From Pseudomonadota bacterium (GTDB lineage: Bacteria > Pseudomonadota > Alphaproteobacteria > Rhizobiales > Hyphomicrobiaceae): 58,082 nt of DNA. Below the pieces are notes generated by a model, which searched no databases, was not told where the DNA came from, and worked only from the letters and a program-made list of their open reading frames with translations. Position 1 is the first letter of the stretch. The number at the start of each line of letters is the position of its first letter. The stretch is taken from the NCBI GenBank assembly GCA_023412805.1, contig JAEZRM010000156.1, forward strand, positions 1-58,082, given 5' to 3'. Positions 8,738 to 16,908 of this stretch are shown here, one piece after another. A program made the translations under genes and the position numbers.

Positions 8738-9685
8738 TCAGCTCTCGTATTTGATGCGCGGGTCGAGCACGACGTAGGCCATGTCGACGAGGAAATTCAC
8801 CACCACCGTGACGACGGCGATCAGCATCACGAGATTCTGCACGATCGGATAGTCCCGCCAGCGGATCGCCTCGACGAGGAAGCGGGCCACACCCGGAATG
8901 TTGAACACGGTCTCTGTGACGATAAGGCCTCCGATCAGGAAGGCGGCCTCGATGCCGATGATGGTGACGACTGGCAGCACCGCGTTGCGCAGCGCGTGAT
9001 CGTAGTTGACCGATTGCTTCGTCGCCCCCTTGGCGCGCGCCGTGCGGATGTAGTCCTGCCGCAGCACCTCCAGCATGGACGATCGCGTGAGACGCATGAT
9101 GAGTGCGGAAGCTCTGAAGCCCACCGCCGCGGCGGGTATACTGAGCAGCCATAGTTCGTGCCAGAAGCCGCGCGGCTCATCGGAATAGATGGGAATCCAG
9201 CCCGTATACTGCACGAAGGCCATGAGTATGAGCAGGCCGAGCCAGAACGAAGGAAGCGACAACCCCGACAGGCTGACGACTCTCAGGAAGTAGTCGAGAC
9301 TCGTATTCTGTCGGACAGCGCTGATGACGCCGAGCGGCACGCCAAAAAGAACGGAAAAGAAGAGCGCGAGCGCGGCGAGTTTCGCCGTCACCGGAATCCG
9401 CGGCAAGATCTCGTCGAGTGCCGGCTTCTCCGAAACGTAGGAGTAGCCGAGATCACCCTTCATCATATTGGTGATCCACGAGACGTACTGCTGGACGATC
9501 GGCTTATCGAGGCCGAGCTCCTCCTCCAGTCGCTTCTTGTCGTCGGGGTTCACCATCCCCGCCGAGTCGAAAAGGATATCGACAATGTTCCCAGGCACGA
9601 CGCGGAGCATGACGAAGATCAGCACTGACATCCCGAACAGCGTCAGGATCATCAGCAGAAATCGTCGGATCATATAGGCACCCAC
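8738..9685 (-). CDS. Peptide-type ABC importer permease, DppB/OppB-like (importer 1)
   Basis: A 315-residue permease that pairs with the DppC-like subunit. It starts with a membrane helix (RRFLLMILTLFGMSVLIFVM), has the DppB-type GDLGYSYVSEKPALDEILPR segment and the EAA loop YIRTARAKGATKQSVNYDHA, and ends in YVVLDPRIKYES. GTG 9685 is chosen as start because GGGAGG lies 5 bases upstream and it gives the common MGAY-x-RR opening; ATG 9673 is the alternative. A 157-base gap with two stem-loops separates it from the binding-protein gene upstream. Confidence 0.92.
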   Translation of the reverse strand: MGAYMIRRFLLMILTLFGMSVLIFVMLRVVPGNIVDILFDSAGMVNPDDKKRLEEELGLDKPIVQQYVSWITNMMKGDLGYSYVSEKPALDEILPRIPVTAKLAALALFFSVLFGVPLGVISAVRQNTSLDYFLRVVSLSGLSLPSFWLGLLILMAFVQYTGWIPIYSDEPRGFWHELWLLSIPAAAVGFRASALIMRLTRSSMLEVLRQDYIRTARAKGATKQSVNYDHALRNAVLPVVTIIGIEAAFLIGGLIVTETVFNIPGVARFLVEAIRWRDYPIVQNLVMLIAVVTVVVNFLVDMAYVVLDPRIKYES

Positions 9686-9762
9686 CGGAGCCTCCCTCAC
9701 ATCGCTAGGAACATTGCCGGATCTTCGGCAGGGCAGAAGCGCTTGCCGCCGCCCAGATCGAA

Positions 9763-9781
9763 GGCTCTGTCCAACAGAGCC
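9763..9781 (-). other. Intercistronic stem-loop after binding-protein gene 1 (inner)
   Basis: A perfect 7-base inverted repeat (GGCTCTG / CAGAGCC) with a 5-base loop, between the binding-protein gene and the dppB-like gene. With the larger hairpin beside it, it probably stabilises the upstream mRNA or attenuates transcription into the permease genes. Confidence 0.55.
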
Positions 9782-9790
9782 GGAAGGCAT

Positions 9791-9824
9791 CGGCGGGGCA
9801 GGTACTTTCATCCCTGCCGCGCCG
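9791..9824 (-). other. Strong stem-loop after binding-protein gene 1
   Basis: Arms 9791-9802 and 9813-9824 pair over 12 positions with a single mismatch (CGGCG-G-GGCAGG against CCTGCC-G-CGCCG) around a 10-base loop. It begins 18 bases past the stop of the binding-protein gene in the direction of transcription. No U-tract follows, so an mRNA-stability element or partial attenuator is more likely than a full terminator. Confidence 0.65.
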
Positions 9825-9842
9825 AGCCCTAGGTATCAGGCC

Positions 9843-11438
9843 TTACTTATCGAGCCACACGTACTCGAAGCGCCAGTTGTTGTAGATCGAGTTCTCGTGA
9901 CCGACGAAGCCCTTCACGTGCGGCCACCAGCAGGTCGCGGCGCGGTCGTGATAGATGACCGGGCGAGCGAGGTCGTCGTTGAGAAGCTGCTCGATCTTCC
10001 ACACGACCTTCTTGCGCTCGTTGGTGTCGGAAATCGTCGACTGCTGCTCGATGAGTTTCTCGACTTCCGGATTGCAGTAGTTCGTGTAGTTGCGCTCGGA
10101 CTTGCACGCGTAGTTCTCGACCAGATTGGCATCCGGATCGTCGACCGCTACGCCGGTCAGGTTCATGCCAACCTGATAGTCCTTGCGCGCGACCTTGGCG
10201 TGCCAGAGCGGCGTGTCGACGACCTCGAGCTCGCCTTCCATGTGGATCTGCTTGAGCTGATCGATCAGGATCACCGCCGGGTCACGATAGATCGCGATGT
10301 TGCGGGTTGCGATCTTCACCTTGAGCGGGTTGGTGGCGCTGTAGCCGAGACCTTCCATGATCTTGCGGCCTTCAGCACGGTTCTTGGCCACATCACCGGT
10401 GTAACCGGTCATCTTGGCCATCTCCTCGGGGGGCATGCCCCAACCGCCTTCGGGCAGCGGCAGCATGGCACCACCGATGTCGCCCTTACCTTCGGTCAGG
10501 ATATCGACGAAAGCCTTGCGGTCGAGCGTAAGCGCCATCGCCGTCCGGACCTTCGGATTGTCGAAGGGTGCCGCCTCACGATTCACGATGAGATTGCGGT
10601 GGACGTACTGCGGCTTGGTCTCGCAGATCGCCTTCGGGGCCTGTTTCACCATGTCCTTCAGCAGCGGGATCGTGATGTCCTGCGAGAAGGTCATGTCGAA
10701 CTCGCCCGCCTGGAAGGCCAGGATGCGCGTCGAACGGTTTGTGATGATCCGCATCTCGATGGCGTCGAGGTACGGCAATCCCTTCTTGAAATAATCCGGG
10801 TTCTTCGTGAGCCGAATGATTTCGTTGCCGCGGAATTCGGCGAACTTGAAGGGGCCCGTGCCGACGGGCTTGGTACGCATGTCAGCAGCGCTGACATGGC
10901 ATGGGTAGATTGGCGTATAGCCGGAAGCGAGCAGCGCGATGAATGCCGCCTGCGGCTTCTCGAGGTTGAAAGTCGCCTCGAGCGGGCCGTTCGTCGTAAC
11001 TTCCTTGAGATTGCGGAACCAGATCGCGCGCGGGTTCTTACGCAGACGGTTCTTGCTCTTGCCCTGAAGCATGTCGAACGTGCACTTCACGTCTTCAGAG
11101 GTGAACGGCTTGCCGTCATGCCACTTCACGCCGTCAACCAGCTTGAAAGTCAGCTTGGTCTTGCTGTCGTCCAACGACCAGCTCGAAGCCAGGTCGGGCA
11201 CGACGGTATCGAGACTGTTGGTCTTCTTCTGCTGATCGTAGATGACGAGGTTGTTGTAGATCGCCATGAACGGGAGCTGTGTCGAGACGGTCGCTTCCTC
11301 GTGAAGCGAGGCACTCGCGGGTGTATCCCGGTGGTACATGCGGAGCGTCCCACCGGACTTCTGAGCGAACGCAGTCGCCACGTCACCCATTCCGACGGCA
11401 AGCCCGAGTGCTGCCGCCGTCAACCAAACTGCTTTCAT
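9843..11438 (-). CDS. Peptide-type ABC importer periplasmic binding protein (SBP_bac_5, importer 1)
   Basis: A 531-residue extracytoplasmic binding protein of the DppA/OppA class. Residues 1-25 are a signal peptide (VWLTAAALGLAVGMGDVATA, cleavage near AFA-Q). The mature part follows the SBP_bac_5 pattern: GGTLRMYHRDTPAS opening, LASSWSLDDSKTKLTFKLVDGVKWHDGKPFTSEDV split across the first lobe, and VGTGPFKFAEF in the second. ATG 11438 is preceded by AAAGGAGGAG at good spacing. It heads a binding protein-B-C-D-F gene order, the standard dpp arrangement. Substrates of this family range from peptides to opines, nickel and glutathione, so the ligand is open. Confidence 0.92.
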   Translation of the reverse strand: MKAVWLTAAALGLAVGMGDVATAFAQKSGGTLRMYHRDTPASASLHEEATVSTQLPFMAIYNNLVIYDQQKKTNSLDTVVPDLASSWSLDDSKTKLTFKLVDGVKWHDGKPFTSEDVKCTFDMLQGKSKNRLRKNPRAIWFRNLKEVTTNGPLEATFNLEKPQAAFIALLASGYTPIYPCHVSAADMRTKPVGTGPFKFAEFRGNEIIRLTKNPDYFKKGLPYLDAIEMRIITNRSTRILAFQAGEFDMTFSQDITIPLLKDMVKQAPKAICETKPQYVHRNLIVNREAAPFDNPKVRTAMALTLDRKAFVDILTEGKGDIGGAMLPLPEGGWGMPPEEMAKMTGYTGDVAKNRAEGRKIMEGLGYSATNPLKVKIATRNIAIYRDPAVILIDQLKQIHMEGELEVVDTPLWHAKVARKDYQVGMNLTGVAVDDPDANLVENYACKSERNYTNYCNPEVEKLIEQQSTISDTNERKKVVWKIEQLLNDDLARPVIYHDRAATCWWPHVKGFVGHENSIYNNWRFEYVWLDK

Positions 11439-11568
11439 GCGTCTCCTCCTTTGTTGTTCCCTGCCGGCGCCACATTGGGGGCACCGACCGCCTGCTTATC
11501 CTTGTTTCCAGCCACTTGAGCGGGCCAGTTCTTCCAGCCGGATGTCCTATTGAACGATCAGGCTAGTC

Positions 11569-11586
11569 GCTCACAGAGCTGTGAGC
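11569..11586. promoter_or_regulatory. 18-bp palindrome upstream of importer 1
   Basis: Perfect 8-base arms (GCTCACAG / CTGTGAGC) separated by AG, in the 179-base gap between the SDR gene and the binding-protein gene. It lies about 130 bases upstream of the importer start and about 30 bases past the SDR stop. It could be a dimeric repressor operator or a short terminator hairpin; the 2-base centre favours an operator read as DNA. No regulator gene is nearby. Confidence 0.45.
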
Positions 11587-11617
11587 AATGCTCGATGTCA
11601 TAATGAACGTGCGAACC

Positions 11618-12427
11618 TCAATCGCTGGAACGCAACAAGGCGCCGCCGTCTACGGGCAGAGCCACTCCCGTAATGAAACTCGCCTCATCCGAAGCGAGGA
11701 AAAGAGCCGCATTGGCGACGTCCCAGCCCGTCCCCATGGTCTTTCGCAGTGGCACACGCGCATTGCGCGCTGCGACAACCTCGGCACGCGGCTGCCCCCA
11801 GACGCGCGAGCGCGTATCAACCGCCATGGGCGTATCCATCAGTCCCGGGAGGATGATGTTCGCACGCACGCCGTATTCCGCATTATGGCGCGCGATCTGC
11901 TCCGTGTAGGCGATCATGCCGGCCTTGGTCGTCTTGTAGGCGACCGTCGCGTAGCTTGCCGAAAGCGCGGCGACCGATGAGATCGACAGGATCGAGCCCG
12001 AGCGCTGCTCGCGCATGATCGGGAGTGCGTGTTTGCAAGCCATGATGAAGCCGCGCAGATTGATCGCGTTCACCTTGTCGAAGGCCTCCTCGGTGATCTC
12101 GAGTGGCGGCTTGTCGCCTCCGCCGAGCGAGACACCGACGTTGTAATGCAGCGTATCCAGACGCCCCCAGCGCTTCACCGCTTCATCGACGGCCGCCTTC
12201 ATCTCGGCGTCTTTCATCACGTCGGCCTTGAATGCCGCCGCAGCACCGCTGTGATCCTTGTTGATGATCGCCGCCGTCTCCTCAGCCGACTCGAAGCGAT
12301 TGTCGACGCAGAGCACCTTCGCGCCTTCGCGTGCGAAGACCATGGCCGTCGCGCGACCGTTGCCCATGCCTTCGCCCGGGCTCTGGCCGGCGCCGATGAT
12401 GACAGTGACCTTATCCTTCATTCTCAT
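11618..12427 (-). CDS. Short-chain dehydrogenase/reductase (SDR)
   Basis: A 269-residue classical SDR. It has a glycine-rich cofactor loop (GAGQSPGEGMGNG, residues 12-24, slightly longer than the usual TGxxxGIG), the active-site serines 150/151 in SISS, and the catalytic pair Tyr164-Lys168 in AYKTTKAG. The C-terminus FITGVALPVDGGALL is typical. ATG 12427 has AAGGAG 7 bases upstream. It sits 12 bases after the CMD-family gene in a run of catabolic genes, so an alcohol/ketone oxidoreduction on a CoA-ester or free-acid intermediate is a fair guess; the substrate is unknown. Confidence 0.88.
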   Translation of the reverse strand: MRMKDKVTVIIGAGQSPGEGMGNGRATAMVFAREGAKVLCVDNRFESAEETAAIINKDHSGAAAAFKADVMKDAEMKAAVDEAVKRWGRLDTLHYNVGVSLGGGDKPPLEITEEAFDKVNAINLRGFIMACKHALPIMREQRSGSILSISSVAALSASYATVAYKTTKAGMIAYTEQIARHNAEYGVRANIILPGLMDTPMAVDTRSRVWGQPRAEVVAARNARVPLRKTMGTGWDVANAALFLASDEASFITGVALPVDGGALLRSSD

Positions 12428-12439
12428 GAGATCGCTCCT

Positions 12440-12997
12440 TCAGGCCGGCGTCTTCGGGAATGGATACTTCTCGAGGTACTTCTGGTAGTCGGGCTCGACA
12501 TCGATCTCGAAGCTCGCGAGGACGCGCACGACGGCATTGTAGAATGCGATGGTCATCACGAGATCGATCATATGCTCGTTCGAGAGGTGCTTGCGCAGCT
12601 CCTCGAACGTGCCGGCGCTGACGGCGCCATCGTTCGTCGCCTCGCGCGCAGCGAGCAGCACGAGACGCTCGATATCACCGAGTGAGGTCGCCTTCCCCGC
12701 CGTGTCGTCGATAAGCGCCTTGATATCGTCATCGGTGACGCCGAATTCATAGCCGAGCTTGATGTGATGCGACCATTCGTACGGCGAGCGCGCAAGCCAG
12801 CCCACCTGCAGGATCGCCAGCTCGCGCAAGCGCGTATCGAGCGTGCTCTTGTGGCGGATGAAATAGCCGAGGCCCTGGAAGGCGCGCAGCGCGTTCGGAC
12901 TGTTCACGAGCTGCTTGTAGAGCGTGATCTCGCGCTTCATGAGATCCTGGTGCTCGGGCGGCAGATCGGCCTTCTCGATGTAGGGCAGGCGGGCCAT
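12440..12997 (-). CDS. Carboxymuconolactone decarboxylase (CMD/AhpD-like) family protein
   Basis: A 185-residue all-helical protein. The core segment TRLRELAILQVGWLARSPYEWSHH is split by the family pattern R-E-x2-I-L-x-V-G-W and W-x-H-H, followed by the helix GVTDDDIKALI. The CxxC pair of AhpD peroxidase-reductase members is absent, which points to the decarboxylase-like branch with the E...H arrangement. ATG 12997 is chosen because GAGGA lies 9 bases upstream; the longer frame runs into the neighbouring SDR. Members of this branch are frequent in catabolic operons in proteobacteria, usually without a known reaction. Confidence 0.85.
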   Translation of the reverse strand: MARLPYIEKADLPPEHQDLMKREITLYKQLVNSPNALRAFQGLGYFIRHKSTLDTRLRELAILQVGWLARSPYEWSHHIKLGYEFGVTDDDIKALIDDTAGKATSLGDIERLVLLAAREATNDGAVSAGTFEELRKHLSNEHMIDLVMTIAFYNAVVRVLASFEIDVEPDYQKYLEKYPFPKTPA

Positions 12998-13020
12998 GGG
13001 CGCTTTCCTCGTTACGCTTG

Positions 13021-13836
13021 CTATTCGCTCTCGCTCTCGCGCTCGGGTGCTTGAAGCGTTACGCCTCCATCCACGACGAGTGCCTGTCCCGTGATGTATC
13101 GAGCATGGTCCGACATCAGGAAGCGGACCGCATTGCCAATGTCCCAGCCGGTGCCTTCGATGGCGAGTGATGACGCGCGGCGGCGGTTGTCGCGCGCCTG
13201 GTCGCTCATACCGCGCGCGTAGACCATGGGTGTATAGACCGGCCCCGGGCAAATGCAGTTGACGCGGATGCCGTCCTTGCCGTGATCGACCGCCATGGCG
13301 CGCGTCAGTCCGATAATCGCTGCCTTGGTCGTGGTGTAGATCGTAAGGCCGCGCGGGCGGAGCGCCGAGATCGATGAGATATTCACGATCGCGCCACGCC
13401 CCGCCGTCTTGATCATGGCGGGAATGGCGTACTTCGAGGTGAGGAACATCGCCTCGACATTGACCTGCATCATCTGCTGCCAGGTCGACTGCGGCTCATC
13501 GACGACGGTGCCGCGGCTCGATATGCCGATGTTGTTGTCGAGGAAGTCCAAACGGCCGAACTGGTCGACGGCTGCTTCCACAACAGCCTTGCACTGCTTC
13601 TCGTTCGTGAGGTCGGCGGCGTGCGCCGCCGCCGTGCCACCTTCGGCCGTGATCATATCCACGGTGCGTTGCGCGAGCGCCAATTCGCGGTCGACGACGA
13701 CCACTTTGGTACCCGACGACGCGAGTAGGAGCGCCGCCGCGCGGCCGTTACCGATGCCGTCACCGGCAGCGCCGCCACCGGCGATGATGGCGACCTTGCC
13801 GGATAAACCCGGATCGTCGTTATAGCCCGCAGGCAT
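13021..13836 (-). CDS. Short-chain dehydrogenase/reductase (SDR)
   Basis: A 271-residue classical SDR. The cofactor loop GGGAAGDGIGNGRAAA (residues 20-35) has the same expanded form as in the SDR at 11618, suggesting the two are related. Asn-rich NNIGIS (101-106) matches the NNAG motif, SS154-155 and Tyr167-Lys171 (IYTTTKAA) form the active site, and YITGQALVVDGG closes the fold. ATG 13836 follows GAGGAGG at 6 bases. The tail after the last strand is Glu/Ser-rich (ERESESE). It lies 73 bases downstream of the enoyl-CoA hydratase gene, the likely 3-hydroxyacyl-CoA dehydrogenase position of the block. Confidence 0.88.
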   Translation of the reverse strand: MPAGYNDDPGLSGKVAIIAGGGAAGDGIGNGRAAALLLASSGTKVVVVDRELALAQRTVDMITAEGGTAAAHAADLTNEKQCKAVVEAAVDQFGRLDFLDNNIGISSRGTVVDEPQSTWQQMMQVNVEAMFLTSKYAIPAMIKTAGRGAIVNISSISALRPRGLTIYTTTKAAIIGLTRAMAVDHGKDGIRVNCICPGPVYTPMVYARGMSDQARDNRRRASSLAIEGTGWDIGNAVRFLMSDHARYITGQALVVDGGVTLQAPERESESE

Positions 13837-13859
13837 GGTGTTCCTCCTCAACTGTTGCC

Positions 13860-13881
13860 CCGGCTTCATTGAACGAGCCGG
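13860..13881 (-). other. Intercistronic stem-loop between the hydratase and SDR genes
   Basis: CCGGCT at 13860-13865 pairs with AGCCGG at 13876-13881 around a 10-base loop. It occupies the only sizeable gap (73 bases) between the hydratase and SDR genes and could be a processing or stability element. Confidence 0.4.
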
Positions 13882-13909
13882 TTGTCACAATGCAGCAGGC
13901 CGGGACGTG

Positions 13910-14707
13910 TTACCGCCCCGTGAAGTTCGGCTTGCGGCGCTCGGCATAAGCCTTCACGCCTTCCTTGAAGTCGTCGGCGGCACGCAGGTTCTGCTGCAGG
14001 CTCAGCTCGTGATCGGTCTGCTCCTTGACCTTGTCGGCAAGGCCCATGCGGATCGTCGCGCGCGTCGCCTGCAAAGCCATCGGCGCATTCTCAGCGATCT
14101 CGGCGGCAAAGGCCTGCGCGCGCGTGCGCACTTCGGCGAGCGGCACGACCTCGTCAGCAAGACCGATGGCGAGCGCTTCCTCGCCGGTCAGACGGCGGCT
14201 CGTGTAGAACATCTTCGCGGCCTGCTGCATGCCGATGAGGCGCGGCAGCGTGTACGTCAGGCCGAAACCCGGATGGAAGCCGAGGCGCGTGAAGTTCGCC
14301 GAGAAGCGTGCCTCAGGCGCGGCAATGCGGAAGTCGCACGCTACGGCCAGTCCGAGCCCGCCGCCGATAGCCGGGCCCTGCACCGCAGCGATGATCGGCT
14401 TCTTGGCGCGGAAAATGCGCACGGCTTCCTGATAGAGGTGACCAGAGTTGTTCGCCGATGCCTCGTCGGGCCGATTGCCCTTCGCATCGAGCCTGCTGCC
14501 GTCGCCGAAGTTCGCACCGGCGCAGAAGGACTTGCCCTCGCTCGCCAGCACGATCGCGCGCACATCGATCTCGTTGTCGAATCCTTCGAGCGCCGCCGCA
14601 ATCTGCTGGATCAGCGGCATGTCGAAGAAATTGTGCGGCGGGCGCTGGATCACGATGGTCGCGATGTTCCCGCTGCGCTCGATGGTGATGTCGGTGAAAG
14701 TCGTCAT
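13910..14707 (-). CDS. Enoyl-CoA hydratase/isomerase family protein (crotonase)
   Basis: A 265-residue crotonase-fold protein that would act on an acyl-CoA in the cytoplasm. It shows the oxyanion-hole regions FCAGANFGDG (first) and GPAIGGGLGLAVACD (second), and the ARFSANFTRLGFHPGFGLT region. At the position of the first hydratase Glu the sequence is RLGFHPGFG, so only a non-canonical acid set is present; the family contains hydratases, isomerases and hydrolases. ATG 14707 has GGAG 7 bases upstream. It lies 38 bases after the acyl-CoA synthetase-like gene. Confidence 0.88.
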   Translation of the reverse strand: MTTFTDITIERSGNIATIVIQRPPHNFFDMPLIQQIAAALEGFDNEIDVRAIVLASEGKSFCAGANFGDGSRLDAKGNRPDEASANNSGHLYQEAVRIFRAKKPIIAAVQGPAIGGGLGLAVACDFRIAAPEARFSANFTRLGFHPGFGLTYTLPRLIGMQQAAKMFYTSRRLTGEEALAIGLADEVVPLAEVRTRAQAFAAEIAENAPMALQATRATIRMGLADKVKEQTDHELSLQQNLRAADDFKEGVKAYAERRKPNFTGR

Positions 14708-14745
14708 TGAAGTCTCCGTCAGCAGGAAATCGCGATACGCATGGC

Positions 14746-16899
14746 TCAGCCTTGACCATGCTGGATGATGAGGGCATCCGCGATCGTCACACCCTGTCCC
14801 TCAGGATGCACGAACACGGGATTGAGGTCGATCTCGCCGATGACTTCGGCATGATCGGCGGCAAAGCGCGAGAGGCGGACCATCAATTCGGCGAGCGCAT
14901 CCACGTCGGCAGCAGGCGCGCCTCGCTGCGCGTCGAGCAATGCCCGGCCTTTCAGCTGGTCGATAAGTGCGAGCGCCGCCGGCTTCGTCAGTGGGACAGG
15001 CGCCAGCGCTACGTCCTTCAGCACCTCGACATGAATGCCGCCGAGGCCGACCATAAGCATGGGACCGAACTGCGGATCGCTGTTGATGCCCAGAATGACT
15101 TCCCGGCCGGCCGCCGACATAGGCTGAACGAGCACACCATCGATGGCGGCATTGGGATCATATTCCTGCGCACGTTCGATAATGGTCGCGAAAACCTCGC
15201 TGACGCGATCGGCGCCAATGCCAAGCGCGACACCGCCGGCTTCCGTTTTGTGCAGGATATCCGGCGACTGAACTTTCATGGCGACCGGACCGCCGATGGC
15301 GGCAGCCGCTTCCGCTGCCTGATCCGCGGTCTTCGCCAGATACTGGCCCGTCGTTGTGCCGACGCCATAAGCCGCCAGCACGCGGCGCGCGTCGAACTCC
15401 GTAAGCACACGGCGGCTCTTCGCGAGCATGTCGGTCGCATGCTCGTGCACGGGTGCAGCCGTCTGCATGACGGCAGGCGCCGAGAGAAAGCGCTCGCGCC
15501 GCTCGCGGTACTCCGCCATGGCCGCCATGGTGCCCGCGGCATTGCGCATGTTCGTGAAGAGCGGAAAGCCAGCCTCGGCCAGCGTCTCGAGCGTCATCGG
15601 CACGGGAAGCGTGTAGCTCCACATGAAGATCGGCTTGTTCGTCTCGCGCCGGAGCTTGATGAGCGCCTCGCGCTCATGCAGGACATGCTCGCCCGCGCGC
15701 CCGCTCATGACGACAATGAGACCATCCACCATCGGCGAGGGCGCGACACGACCGGCGAGGCCTGCATAACCGGCGCTGCGGATTGCCTGCGCGGTGCCGT
15801 CCACGGGGTTCTGCGAGGTGCCGTAGCTCGGAATGATCTTGTCGATCTCGCGACGGGTCGCGGCATCGAGCTCGGGAACTTCGAGGCCGGCGGCCGCGCA
15901 AGCATCCGCCATCCAGCCGCCACCACCGCCGGACGCCGTGCAGATGCCGACGCGCCGGCCGGCCGGCAGATCCGGTCCTGCGGCGAGAAAGCCCTGCGTG
16001 AGGTCGACCATCTCTTCGAGATCGCGCCCCTCGATCATGCCGTAGTGACGTGCCATGGCGCTGAAGCTCGCGTACGAGCCGGCGAGCGCGGCCGTATGCG
16101 AGGCTGCTGCGCGCGCGCCGGCATCGGACTGCCCGATCTTGCTCAGGATTATGGGTTTGCCCGCGCGCAATGCCTTCTCGGCAACCGCCGAGAACTTCGC
16201 CCCCGTCTTGATATCCTCGACGAGCATGAGCAGGACATCGGTGCCTGGATCGTCGATGAGATGATCGGCATAGTCGAGCACTTCAAGAGAAGCCTCGTTG
16301 CCCGTCGTCGTGATGAGATTGAAGCCGAGCTCTTTCGGACGACCACGATCATAGAAGCCGAAGCCCATGCCACCGCTCTGCGCGACCACGGACACACGCC
16401 GGCCACCGAGCGGATGCTTCGGCAGGAGTGGCAGACCGCTCGGCGCAACGGCGGGACTGAAGGTCGGGCATAGTGACAGCGGCAGATTGGCGAAGCCTTC
16501 GGAGTTCGGCCCCATGACGGCCATGCCGTACTCGGCACCGACGGCCTTGATCTCCGCCTGCTTCTTCGCACCGGCCTCGCCGGGTTCCTCGGCAAAGCCG
16601 GAGGAGAGAATGATCGCCGCGCCGACGCCTGCTTTGCCGCATCGGCGCAGTTCGTCGACAACGTACTCCGCCGGGATGATCAGAACCGCGAGATCGACCG
16701 GCCCCGGCGCGTCACCGATGGTCGGGTAAGCCTTGAGGCCCTGCACCTCGCCGTGCGTGCGGCTTACGGGATAAACGCTACCGGCGTAGGGATGCGCGTT
16801 GAGAATTTCGAGAATGCGGCCGCGCAGGCCCTGCCCCTTGGGCGCGGCGCCGATGATTGCGACGCTCCGAGGCGACAGCAGCTTAGCGATGTTGGCCAT
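14746..16899 (-). CDS. ADP-forming acyl-CoA synthetase-like protein (CoA-binding, succinyl-CoA ligase-like and ATP-grasp domains)
   Basis: A 717-residue fusion resembling the alpha and beta subunits of acetate-CoA ligase (ADP-forming). The N-terminal CoA-binding Rossmann domain (about 1-130) starts LLSPRSVAIIGAAPKGQG. A succinyl-CoA-ligase-like middle (about 150-460) includes the TTTGNEASLEVLDYADHL segment, the SHTAALAGSYASF phospho-His-type loop and the ICTASGGGGGWMADACAAAG segment. The C-terminal ATP-grasp (about 490-717) contains GGPVAMKVQSPDILHKTEAG and IDLNPVFVHPEGQGV. It probably activates a carboxylic acid to its CoA ester at the head of the oxidation route. The gene begins 9 bases after the acyl-CoA dehydrogenase gene. 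The acid is unknown. Confidence 0.87.
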   Translation of the reverse strand: MANIAKLLSPRSVAIIGAAPKGQGLRGRILEILNAHPYAGSVYPVSRTHGEVQGLKAYPTIGDAPGPVDLAVLIIPAEYVVDELRRCGKAGVGAAIILSSGFAEEPGEAGAKKQAEIKAVGAEYGMAVMGPNSEGFANLPLSLCPTFSPAVAPSGLPLLPKHPLGGRRVSVVAQSGGMGFGFYDRGRPKELGFNLITTTGNEASLEVLDYADHLIDDPGTDVLLMLVEDIKTGAKFSAVAEKALRAGKPIILSKIGQSDAGARAAASHTAALAGSYASFSAMARHYGMIEGRDLEEMVDLTQGFLAAGPDLPAGRRVGICTASGGGGGWMADACAAAGLEVPELDAATRREIDKIIPSYGTSQNPVDGTAQAIRSAGYAGLAGRVAPSPMVDGLIVVMSGRAGEHVLHEREALIKLRRETNKPIFMWSYTLPVPMTLETLAEAGFPLFTNMRNAAGTMAAMAEYRERRERFLSAPAVMQTAAPVHEHATDMLAKSRRVLTEFDARRVLAAYGVGTTTGQYLAKTADQAAEAAAAIGGPVAMKVQSPDILHKTEAGGVALGIGADRVSEVFATIIERAQEYDPNAAIDGVLVQPMSAAGREVILGINSDPQFGPMLMVGLGGIHVEVLKDVALAPVPLTKPAALALIDQLKGRALLDAQRGAPAADVDALAELMVRLSRFAADHAEVIGEIDLNPVFVHPEGQGVTIADALIIQHGQG

Positions 16900-16908
16900 T
16901 GTGTTCGC

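Noticed and set aside
9714..11519. A 601-codon plus-strand frame opposite the importer 1 binding-protein gene
   Set aside because: Composition is that of a reverse-strand shadow (rich in Arg, Leu, Val, His); the minus-strand protein has signal peptide, family motifs and a strong ribosome site.
14707..16473. A 588-codon plus-strand frame opposite the acyl-CoA synthetase-like gene
   Set aside because: Antisense shadow with no family resemblance; the minus-strand protein has CoA-binding and ATP-grasp domains.
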